DNA from: CAYSPO01 sp964432945
GTDB lineage: Bacteria; Bacillota; Clostridia; Tissierellales; Peptoniphilaceae
Assembly: GCA_964432945.1 (NCBI GenBank)
Contig: CAYSPO010000004.1
Coordinates: 1 to 50,383, forward strand
Reading direction: 5' to 3'
Length of the DNA stretch: 50,383 nt
A program made the translations under genes and the position numbers. The notes beneath the pieces were generated by a model that ran no database searches, was not told the origin of the DNA, and was given only the letters and a program-made list of their open reading frames with translations. Below, one piece after another: positions 25,529 to 32,370 of this stretch; position 1 is the stretch's first letter; the number at the start of each line of letters is the position of its first letter.

Positions 25529-25921
25529 CTAAAAGTTTATGTGGTCAATTTCTACTTGTTCATCATCGGCCTTAATTTCTACAACTAATTTATGGGGTAA
25601 GCATACTAAAACCTGACCTGGTTTAGAAATCCACCCTTGTTTAATGTGAATTTTCTCTTTACAGTCAGATTCAATAGATCTAATTTTTTTATCTCCCACT
25701 TCTAAAATATTATATCCATACTTAGAGTCTATTCTAATTTTTTCACCGATTTCATTTGAATTGAAATCAACTCTTCTTATCTCTTTTCCATCTTGTTGGA
25801 TACTTGCATATATATTTTGATTATTTCCAGAAGTATTAGATAAAAAGAACAAAAAAATTATACTAGAAATTAAAAGCAGTAGAACAACTACAAAATCGCC
25901 TTTTTTCATATGTTTTAACAT
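25529..25921 (-). CDS. NusG domain II-containing membrane-anchored protein
   Basis: A 130-residue protein with one N-terminal membrane helix (about 9-27) and an extracytoplasmic beta domain containing GYNILEVGDKKIRSIESDC and the Cys-rich HIKQGWISKPGQVLVCLPHKLVVEI, the pattern of NusG domain II proteins. These occur next to Gx transporters and Rnf or ApbE genes, suggesting a role in flavin- or redox-linked membrane complexes (inference). Neither possible start, ATG at 25919-25921 or four codons later at 25907-25909, has a Shine-Dalgarno sequence, and the predicted transcript starts at the first ATG. First gene of the 13-kb operon. Confidence 0.82.
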   Translation of the reverse strand: MLKHMKKGDFVVVLLLLISSIIFLFFLSNTSGNNQNIYASIQQDGKEIRRVDFNSNEIGEKIRIDSKYGYNILEVGDKKIRSIESDCKEKIHIKQGWISKPGQVLVCLPHKLVVEIKADDEQVEIDHINF

Positions 25922-25927
25922 GAATAT

Positions 25928-25956
25928 ATTTTATCATTTGAGCCTATAATAATCAA
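25928..25956 (-). promoter_or_regulatory. Promoter of the NusG-II to folBK operon, apparently leaderless
   Basis: On the minus strand TTGATT (complement of 25951-25956), exactly 17 bp, and TAAAAT (complement of 25928-25933) form a good vegetative promoter. Six bases separate the -10 box from the A of the first ATG (25921), so predicted +1 coincides with the start codon. It lies directly behind the rnf terminator. Confidence 0.75.
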
Positions 25957-25969
25957 ACGCAGAAAAAAA

Positions 25970-25995
25970 GAGAACTAGCTATTTTGCTAGTTCTC
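25970..25995 (-). terminator. Terminator of the rnf operon
   Basis: A perfect 10-bp stem, GAGAACTAGC (25970-25979) and GCTAGTTCTC (25986-25995), with a 6-nt loop. On the minus strand it is followed by TTTTTTTCTG. It starts 6 bp past the rnfB stop codon. Confidence 0.93.
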
Positions 25996-26001
25996 GTAAG
26001 T

Positions 26002-26847
26002 TTAAGCCTCTACAGTTTCTTCTTGTTTTTCTACGGCTTTTATATTTTCTTTGCCTGGGCTAATACAGTTGTTTGGACACTTTGAAATAGCGTTATTTAA
26101 AGCCTCTTGATCTACATTATTTACATCGTAGACAGATTTAGCTAAAAAGTTATCCATTTCAAATCCTTCTGGATATTGTTTTGCACAAATGCTACATCCT
26201 ATACATCCTACTGTACAGTATCCTCTAACGTCTTTACCTTTATCATGGCTTGAGCAAAGAACAACAGACTCTCTATTATATGGCATCATTTCAATGATTC
26301 CTTTAGGACAAATTCCTACACATTTACCACATGCAGTACATTTATCTTTATCTATAACAGCTAGACCATTAATAATTTCAATCGCTCCAAATTCACAAAC
26401 CATTTCACATGATCCGCCTCCTAGACAGCCGTAATCACATTGTTTGTTTCCACCTTGAAGCATAGCCATTGATCTACAATCAAGTTTACCTTGAAATTCA
26501 TATTTATCTTTAGCTCTTGTTTTATCTCCATTACATTTAACAACAGCAACCATTCTTTCCATGTCTACAGCTTCTTGACCCATTATTTTAGCAAGTTCTT
26601 CAACTGTTGCTTGTCCACCTATAGGGCAGGCACTAATTGGAGCGTCTCCTCTTGCTATTGCGGCTGCAAGACCATCACAACCTGGGAATCCACATGCACC
26701 ACAGTTAGCTCCTGGAAGAGCCATTCTAACTTCTGCTACTTTTTCATCAACTGGTACGAAGAATACATTAGATGCAAAGTTTAATATTACTGCGAAAAGT
26801 ATCGCCATAATCCCCATTACCAGTAAAGGTATTAAAAATGTTTCCAT
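26002..26847 (-). CDS. rnfB: Rnf complex subunit RnfB, iron-sulfur electron-input protein
   Basis: A 281-residue protein: N-terminal membrane helix (about 5-27), the GANCGACGFPGCDGLA cluster-binding motif near residue 47 with a later Cys (DAPISACPIG), then several ferredoxin-like cysteine sets, including CTACGKCVGICPKGI near 170 and CTVGCIGCSICAKQYP near 215. RnfB is thought to accept electrons from reduced ferredoxin. The tail after about residue 265 is charged and low in complexity. It is the last gene of rnfCDGEAB, 11 bp after rnfA. Confidence 0.96.
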   Translation of the reverse strand: METFLIPLLVMGIMAILFAVILNFASNVFFVPVDEKVAEVRMALPGANCGACGFPGCDGLAAAIARGDAPISACPIGGQATVEELAKIMGQEAVDMERMVAVVKCNGDKTRAKDKYEFQGKLDCRSMAMLQGGNKQCDYGCLGGGSCEMVCEFGAIEIINGLAVIDKDKCTACGKCVGICPKGIIEMMPYNRESVVLCSSHDKGKDVRGYCTVGCIGCSICAKQYPEGFEMDNFLAKSVYDVNNVDQEALNNAISKCPNNCISPGKENIKAVEKQEETVEA

Positions 26848-26858
26848 TCTGCCTCCTC

Positions 26859-27428
26859 CTAAATAATTCCTGCGAATCCCATAAAGGCAACTGACATAAG
26901 ACCTAATGAGAATAAGGCAACAGGAGTTCCTTTTAATGCTTCTGGTATATCAGCATATTGAAGTTTCTCTCTAATTGAAGCAAGTGAAACGATAGCTATT
27001 GTGAAACCGATAGATGCACTTAAGCCATTGATTATAGTTTGAAAAAGATTATAATCTGCTTCCACATTTAGTATTGCTACCCCAAGAACAACACAGTTTG
27101 TTGTTATTAAAGGTAGGAAAACTCCTAAAGCGCTGTATAAATTCGGACTTATTTTCTTTAATGCCATTTCTACAAATTGTACTAAAGTTGCAATTACTAA
27201 AATAAAGGCAATTGTTTGTAGATAGCCTATTCCAAATATATTAAGTATTTTTTGAATAAAATAAGTGATTATTGATGCTAAGGTAATAACAAATGTTACC
27301 GCCATACCCATACCAAAAGCTGTTTCAACTTTTTGTGAAACACCTAGTGCTGGACATATCCCAAGGAATTGAGCAAATACATAGTTGTTTACAAAAATAG
27401 ATCCTATAATTATTGTTAATATATCCAT
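26859..27428 (-). CDS. rnfA: Rnf complex membrane subunit RnfA
   Basis: A 189-residue protein with six membrane segments and the opening NNYVFAQFLGICPALGVS, typical of RnfA; later LITTNCVVLGVAIL carries the conserved Cys used for a membrane-embedded iron-sulfur cluster shared with RnfE. Its start overlaps the rnfE stop by one base. It is part of the ion-pumping core of the ferredoxin:NAD+ oxidoreductase. Confidence 0.96.
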   Translation of the reverse strand: MDILTIIIGSIFVNNYVFAQFLGICPALGVSQKVETAFGMGMAVTFVITLASIITYFIQKILNIFGIGYLQTIAFILVIATLVQFVEMALKKISPNLYSALGVFLPLITTNCVVLGVAILNVEADYNLFQTIINGLSASIGFTIAIVSLASIREKLQYADIPEALKGTPVALFSLGLMSVAFMGFAGII

Positions 27429-28045
27429 TATTTGCCTCCTTCAGCATTTTTTATCTCAGATTTTTTCTTTAGAACATTATATACACCAATCATAGCACCA
27501 AGAACTATATAAGCTCCTGGAGCTTGGTTAAACATTCCAATTGTAAAGGCTTCTGGAATTATAGCCTTTCCTAAAAGTGTTCCTGCTCCAAGCAATTCTC
27601 TTATAGCTGAAAGAACAATGATTACCCAAGTATAACCAAGACCTTGAGCTAATCCATCCACAGCTGCTTCTACAACTGTATGGCTATTTGCAAAAGATTC
27701 TGCTCTTGCAAAGATTATACAGTTTACAACTATAAGTGGTATGAAAATACCTAGTGATTGGTAAACTGAATTTACATAAGCGTTTAAGACCATGTCTATT
27801 ATTGTTACAAAAGTTGCGATTACAACTATATAAGCTGGTATTCTAACCTTGTCAGGTATAAAGTTTCTAAGAGCTGATATTACAATATTGGAACAAGTTA
27901 ATACAAATATAACGGCTGCTCCCATTCCCAATGCATTTTCTACAGTAGTTGTAATACCAAGTACAGAACAAAGACCAACCAATTGAACCATAACAGGGTT
28001 ATTTCTAATGATACCGTCTATAAATATATCTTTAAATTTATTCAT
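27428..28045 (-). CDS. rnfE: Rnf complex membrane subunit RnfE
   Basis: A 205-residue homologue of RnfA with six membrane segments. The start NNPVMVQLVGLCSVLGITTT and LIVVNCIIFARAESFA near residue 105 give the conserved cysteines, and the longer C-terminus (AGTLLGKAI) distinguishes it from RnfA. It follows rnfG by 10 bp and overlaps rnfA. Confidence 0.95.
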   Translation of the reverse strand: MNKFKDIFIDGIIRNNPVMVQLVGLCSVLGITTTVENALGMGAAVIFVLTCSNIVISALRNFIPDKVRIPAYIVVIATFVTIIDMVLNAYVNSVYQSLGIFIPLIVVNCIIFARAESFANSHTVVEAAVDGLAQGLGYTWVIIVLSAIRELLGAGTLLGKAIIPEAFTIGMFNQAPGAYIVLGAMIGVYNVLKKKSEIKNAEGGK

Positions 28046-28055
28046 ATCGTCCTCC

Positions 28056-28616
28056 CTACTGATTTATCTGGTTGTCTACATCTGCGGCAGCATTAATACC
28101 ATTAGTTATACATTTGGTAGTAATTGTTGCCCCACTTATAGCTTGAATTTCATTTTCATCAGGAGATGTTGAGTAACCTACATTACCTGTTGTTACTACA
28201 TCTTTAACTCCTTCAGCAAATTCAGGTTCAGTTATTTCAGCTCCAAATCCTGGTGTTTCAGAGTGGGAAAGAGTTGAATATCCAATAGTCTTTCCATCTT
28301 TAATACCAACGATGAACTCAATAGCTCCACCATATCCACCTTTTGAAGAAACTTGATAAACATGACCTTCTCCACCGTTTACATTATAAACAGCTTTAAT
28401 TGGACTTTTTTCTCCAATATATTTATTAAGTTCTGATTCATCCATTTCTTCAAAATTTTGTCCTTCAGGATAAGCAACAACCAAAGCTTCCTTTAATTCT
28501 TGTGCTTGTCTTTCTGCAATAACTGATGAAGTAGATTTGTTAATAAAAGCAAGGGCAATAGTTGCTACTGCAGTTATTACAAATAATCTGATAGCTAAAT
28601 TAAAAGCTTCTTTCAT
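28056..28616 (-). CDS. rnfG: Rnf complex subunit RnfG with covalent FMN
   Basis: A 186-residue protein with one N-terminal membrane helix (about 8-26) and an extracytoplasmic FMN-binding domain. The motif ISGATITTKC near residue 160 contains the threonine that receives FMN by phosphoester linkage, normally attached by ApbE; no apbE gene is in this window. GFGAEITEPEF near 120 is also family-typical. The start overlaps the rnfD stop by one base. Confidence 0.95.
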   Translation of the reverse strand: MKEAFNLAIRLFVITAVATIALAFINKSTSSVIAERQAQELKEALVVAYPEGQNFEEMDESELNKYIGEKSPIKAVYNVNGGEGHVYQVSSKGGYGGAIEFIVGIKDGKTIGYSTLSHSETPGFGAEITEPEFAEGVKDVVTTGNVGYSTSPDENEIQAISGATITTKCITNGINAAADVDNQINQ

Positions 28617-29566
28617 TATTTTCTACCTCCAGTTCCGTAAACTTTTTCTTTTGTAAATTTATCAATTAAAGGTACAAACATATTCATAATTATTATTGAG
28701 TAACATACACCTTCAGGATTTCCTCCAAATAGTCTTATTACTCCTGTTAAGAAACCACAACCAACTGCAAATATTATCTTACCAAGTCTTGTTACTGGTG
28801 CAGTTGCATAGTCTGTTGCCATAAAGAAAGCCCCTAATAAAAGTCCTCCAGATAATAAGTGGAAAACTAAATCTTCTGAGCCTTTGCCCATTATTGCAAC
28901 AGTTATAAGTGTAGTAGCTATGTAAACAAGTGGAGTTTCAATAGAAATTACTTTCTTTACAATTAAGTAAGCTGCTCCGATTAATATAGCTATTTTTGAA
29001 ACTTCTCCAATAGTTCCAGGCATATTACCTAAGAACATATCCATTGTTGATAAAGCTTCTCCACCAGATAAAGGTGTAGCCATACTTACGAAGTCTGTAT
29101 GTGGAGCTGTGAAATTAGACATATTTTGTCCAAATGAAATCATCATTACAGCTCTTGCAGCAAGTGCTGGGTTCATAAAGTTACTACCTATCCCACCGAA
29201 ACATTGTTTAACTATTATTATCGCAAAGATTGATCCGAAAGCTACTTGCCAATAAGGCATAGTTACAGGTACGTTTAATGCTAATAATAAACCTGTTACA
29301 ACTGCTGATAAATCTCCGACTGTTGATTTTCTATTTAAAAGTTTTTGGAATAAATATTCTGATAAGACTGCTGCTATAATAGCAACTGCCATTGTTATTC
29401 CTGCTCTTATTCCAAAGTAATAAATTCCTGCGATTGAAGTAGGTACAAGTGCAATTAATACATCTCTCATTAGACCCATAGAATTAACGCTATCTCTAAT
29501 GTGAGGCGCAGAACTTACACTTAAAAGTGAATCTACTTGAACTTCTTTTTCAATATTTTCTGCCAT
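28616..29566 (-). CDS. rnfD: Rnf complex membrane subunit RnfD
   Basis: A 316-residue polytopic membrane protein of the NqrB/RnfD family, with about eight to ten hydrophobic segments. Recognisable stretches are the N-terminal SSAPHIRDSVNSMGLMRDV, GLLLALNVPVTMPYW near residue 90, FGGIGSNFMNPALAARAVM near 122 and FMATDYATAPVTRLGK near 248. It takes part in electron transfer across the membrane and ion translocation. It lies 9 bp after rnfC. Confidence 0.95.
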   Translation of the reverse strand: MAENIEKEVQVDSLLSVSSAPHIRDSVNSMGLMRDVLIALVPTSIAGIYYFGIRAGITMAVAIIAAVLSEYLFQKLLNRKSTVGDLSAVVTGLLLALNVPVTMPYWQVAFGSIFAIIIVKQCFGGIGSNFMNPALAARAVMMISFGQNMSNFTAPHTDFVSMATPLSGGEALSTMDMFLGNMPGTIGEVSKIAILIGAAYLIVKKVISIETPLVYIATTLITVAIMGKGSEDLVFHLLSGGLLLGAFFMATDYATAPVTRLGKIIFAVGCGFLTGVIRLFGGNPEGVCYSIIIMNMFVPLIDKFTKEKVYGTGGRK

Positions 29567-29575
29567 TTCTACCTC

Positions 29576-30901
29576 CTAGATTTTAGCCCTTAATCTCTTA
29601 ACTTCACCTTTACCTATTTTTATTGTTTCTGCTAAATTAATCTTTGCAGGGCAAACATAGGTACATGATCCACATTGAATACAAGCATCGATATGTTCTT
29701 CACGAGCTTCATCAATAGCATTATGCTTTATAAGTTTATTAAGAGTTTGTGGTTGTAATTTTACAGGACAAATATCAACACATCTACAACATCCAATACA
29801 TGGAGTTTCAACAGGTGTCTGTGCTTGTTCTTTTTCAAGTACAATAATTCCACCGGTTGATTTAACTGTTGGGGCATTAGTGTCAAATTGTGCAGCACCC
29901 ATCATAGGACCGCCAACAATTATTTTCTTAGCTTCATCTTTTAAGCCACCAGCATTTTCAATTAAATAATCTAATGAAACACCAATTTTTGTGTAAACAT
30001 TTTGAGGATTTTTAACTCCTGAACCTGTAACAGTAACAATTCTTTCATAAAGAGGCTTGTTTCTAAATATAGCATCATAAATAGACTTCACAGAATAAGC
30101 GTTAATTACTACAACACCTGCATCCATTGGAAGTCCTCCGGCTTGCACTTCTCTATCTAGAACAGCTTTAATAAGCATCCTTTCATCACCTTGAGGATAC
30201 TTTGTTTTAAGAGTAGCTACTTCTATATTCTTTAAATTTTCACAAGCTTCTTTCATCTTTTTGATAGGACCTGGTTTATTATCTTCTATACAAATAATTG
30301 CTTTTTCTGCATTTAAAACTTTTAAAACAACCTTTAGTCCTTCTACAATTTCCTCAGATGAAAGCTCCATAATTTTATGATCTGCTGTTAAAAACGGCTC
30401 ACATTCTGCCCCATTAACTAAGACCGTATCTATTTGCTTGTTTTCAGGTGGTGCTAGCTTGATATGTGTAGGAAAAGCTGCCCCTCCTAGTCCAACAAGA
30501 CCTGCTTCTTTTATGTAAGAAAGTATTTCTTCATTAGACAAACTTTCATAATTAAGATTTTTTTCTTCATATCCTAGTTCGTCTAAACCATCTGATTCAA
30601 TTACAATAGCTTCTGATTTACCTCCATCAGCCTTGTAAAGTTCGACTATTCCTTTTACTTCACCAGATACACTTGAATGAACAGGTACACTCATTAAAGC
30701 CTCTGATTCTCCAATTTTCTGTCCTACTAAAACCCTATCTCCAACTGCAACTAAGGGCTTGCAATTAACCCCAATATGTTGGTTTAGTGCTATTGTTACA
30801 GTAGTAGGATTGCTTATTTCTGCTACAGGCTTGTCGGAAGTTAAAGATTTATAATCTTCAATATGCATTCCACCGTCAAATGTAGCATTTTCTATCGCCA
30901 T
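29576..30901 (-). CDS. rnfC: Rnf complex subunit RnfC, NADH/FMN-binding protein
   Basis: The peripheral subunit that reduces NAD+. The start at 30899-30901 (MAIENATFDGG) has an AAAGGTGG site 7 bp upstream; the reading frame is open six codons further, but that includes the ribosome site. The 441-residue product has a RnfC barrel-like N-terminus (CKPLVAVGDRVLVGQKIG), the nucleotide/FMN loop GLVGLGGAAFPTHIK near 137-151, and two 4Fe-4S motifs CIGCCRCVDICP near 365 and CIQCGSCTYVCP near 405. First gene of rnfCDGEAB. Its start is only 30 bp from the 3' end of a tRNA-Leu gene. Confidence 0.96.
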   Translation of the reverse strand: MAIENATFDGGMHIEDYKSLTSDKPVAEISNPTTVTIALNQHIGVNCKPLVAVGDRVLVGQKIGESEALMSVPVHSSVSGEVKGIVELYKADGGKSEAIVIESDGLDELGYEEKNLNYESLSNEEILSYIKEAGLVGLGGAAFPTHIKLAPPENKQIDTVLVNGAECEPFLTADHKIMELSSEEIVEGLKVVLKVLNAEKAIICIEDNKPGPIKKMKEACENLKNIEVATLKTKYPQGDERMLIKAVLDREVQAGGLPMDAGVVVINAYSVKSIYDAIFRNKPLYERIVTVTGSGVKNPQNVYTKIGVSLDYLIENAGGLKDEAKKIIVGGPMMGAAQFDTNAPTVKSTGGIIVLEKEQAQTPVETPCIGCCRCVDICPVKLQPQTLNKLIKHNAIDEAREEHIDACIQCGSCTYVCPAKINLAETIKIGKGEVKRLRAKI

Positions 30902-30931
30902 ATTCAAACCACCTTTCATTTATTATTACAA

Positions 30932-31017
30932 TGGTGCAGAAAGGGGGATTTGAACCCCCACGAGCTTAGCTCACTACCCCCTCAAGATAGCGTGTCTACC
31001 AGTTCCACCACATCTGC
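30932..31017 (-). tRNA. tRNA-Leu (anticodon GAG)
   Basis: An 86-nt type II tRNA with encoded CCA. Acceptor GCAGATG pairs with TTTCTGC (one U-U mismatch), the D loop has AACTGGTAGA, the anticodon stem CTATC/GGTAG holds loop TTGAGGG giving GAG, a long variable arm follows, and the T arm is GGGGG-TTCAAAT-CCCCC. It reads CUC/CUU leucine codons. No terminator separates it from rnfC, so it is probably processed from the rnf mRNA leader. Confidence 0.95.
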
Positions 31018-31038
31018 ATATTTTATGTCAATATAAAA

Positions 31039-31063
31039 CTCATTAATGAAATTCATTAATGAG
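31039..31063 (-). terminator. 25-bp palindrome: likely terminator after the lytic transglycosylase gene, or operator
   Basis: CTCATTAATGAA (31039-31050) and TTCATTAATGAG (31052-31063) are perfect inverted repeats around one base. On the minus strand the hairpin is followed by TTTTATATTG and could terminate the polA-coaE-transglycosylase operon. It also lies between a TATAAT (complement of 31065-31070) and the tRNA-Leu gene, so it might instead be an operator over the transcription start of the tRNA-rnf unit. The AT-rich stem leaves both readings open. Confidence 0.5.
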
Positions 31064-31148
31064 AATTATATAACATATTGTAGCACTTAATTAAATATGT
31101 TACAAATAACAATTACATTATTTTTACTATTTAATGGCTATAAATACA

Positions 31149-31784
31149 TTAAAAATCTTTTACCATATCAGAAATAAATTTTTTATAATTTTCCCAAACT
31201 AAATTTAAATCACCAGTATCATTTGGAAGGCCATCTTTGTAGAAATATTTATAGGTTTCATGGACATGCTGAACTTTATCTACATAATCCCTTGTTTCAG
31301 CAAATGGAATATTCTCCAAAGTATGGCCATCGCTAGAAATCTCTGGGTCTTCTAACCATTGTTCTACATTTCCCATCCCTCCATTGTAAGCAGCTAAAGC
31401 TAAGGATTCATCTCCAAAATACTCATAAAGATATTCATAATAATAAGCTCCCAGTTTAATATTATAATCGGGATCGTGAAGAAGCTCATCATGATAGTCT
31501 TCTTCTAATTTTGCAGCTATCCATTCACCTGTATCAGGAAGTATTTGCATAAGACCTTTTGCATTCATTTCTGAGACAGCTTCTGTATCAAAGCCTGATT
31601 CTACTTTTATAATAGATGCAATCATTAATGGATCAGAATTATATTCTTCTGCATACTTGTTAATTATTTCTTCATAATCAATTTTAGTATCAAGGCTTCT
31701 CAAACCAACTAAGCCAAATGATATTATAAAGGCTGAAAGCCCTATAATCAATAAAGCTATCATTACATTTTTAAAAACTTTCAT
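31149..31784 (-). CDS. Lytic transglycosylase, SLT domain
   Basis: A 211-residue membrane-anchored or secreted enzyme: an N-terminal hydrophobic helix (about 6-28), then a Slt/goose-lysozyme-like domain. The catalytic Glu is in IIKVESGF near residue 61, followed by KGLMQILPDTG near 75, the YNIKLGAYYYEYL segment near 107 and AAYNGG near 132, all standard for the SLT family. It cleaves peptidoglycan glycan strands forming 1,6-anhydro ends. It overlaps coaE by 14 bp and is last in polA-coaE-SLT. Confidence 0.93.
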   Translation of the reverse strand: MKVFKNVMIALLIIGLSAFIISFGLVGLRSLDTKIDYEEIINKYAEEYNSDPLMIASIIKVESGFDTEAVSEMNAKGLMQILPDTGEWIAAKLEEDYHDELLHDPDYNIKLGAYYYEYLYEYFGDESLALAAYNGGMGNVEQWLEDPEISSDGHTLENIPFAETRDYVDKVQHVHETYKYFYKDGLPNDTGDLNLVWENYKKFISDMVKDF

Positions 31785-32370
31785 TTAACACCTCAAAAAC
31801 AGGATCAAGCTGTGCCTCTAAGGCACTTAAGTCCTTATTATTATATAAGATTATATTAGATAATTCTTTGTTTTTATTATCATAAATTTGAGATTTTATA
31901 TTCATATCCGCCTTTTCACTACTTATATTATCTCTTTGTGAAATTCTTTTAATCCTTACATCATAATCAGCATCTATATATATAACTCCAATAACTTCAA
32001 AATATTCTTTTGTTAATTCAATAACCTCACTATATAAAGGTATCTCTACTATACTTGGGCTTGACTTAACGTCTGCTGCTAATCTTTTCATTATCTCTTT
32101 ATGAGTTAGAGAATTTAAGATAAGTCTTTTTTCTTCATTACTTGAAATAATCTCTCTTAATTTACTTCTATCTACTTGCCCAGACTTTACTGCTTCTGGA
32201 AAATAATTTTCAAGGTCTGCTAGTATCTTTCCTTTATAAATATTTCTGCTGTATTCATCTGCATTATAAACAGAAAAACCATGACTTTGGAAGATATTCA
32301 ATAGGCTAGTTTTACCAGAGCCTATTCCTCCTGTAACAACTAATACCTTATGTTTCATACCAAGATTCAC
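31771..32370 (-). CDS. coaE: Dephospho-CoA kinase
   Basis: Last enzyme of coenzyme A synthesis, phosphorylating dephospho-CoA. The P-loop GGIGSGKTS lies at about residues 13-21, followed by the family motif VYNADEYSR near 33, and EIPLYSE near 110. The length of 199 residues is normal. The frame opens with a GTG at 32368-32370; an ATG four codons later (32356-32358, MKHKVLVV) fits the family start better, and no clear ribosome site decides. Either start overlaps the end of polA. polA-coaE adjacency is common in Firmicutes. Confidence 0.93.
   Translation of the reverse strand: MNLGMKHKVLVVTGGIGSGKTSLLNIFQSHGFSVYNADEYSRNIYKGKILADLENYFPEAVKSGQVDRSKLREIISSNEEKRLILNSLTHKEIMKRLAADVKSSPSIVEIPLYSEVIELTKEYFEVIGVIYIDADYDVRIKRISQRDNISSEKADMNIKSQIYDNKNKELSNIILYNNKDLSALEAQLDPVFEVLNESF

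Noticed and set aside
26189..26784. Open frames on the plus strand opposite rnfB
   Set aside because: Antisense shadows of the Cys-rich rnfB reading frame, without ribosome sites or recognisable motifs.
31039..31063. Rex or Fur-type operator for rnf
   Set aside because: The arms do not match the TTGTTAA-type Rex box or the 7-1-7 Fur pattern, so no known regulator is named.
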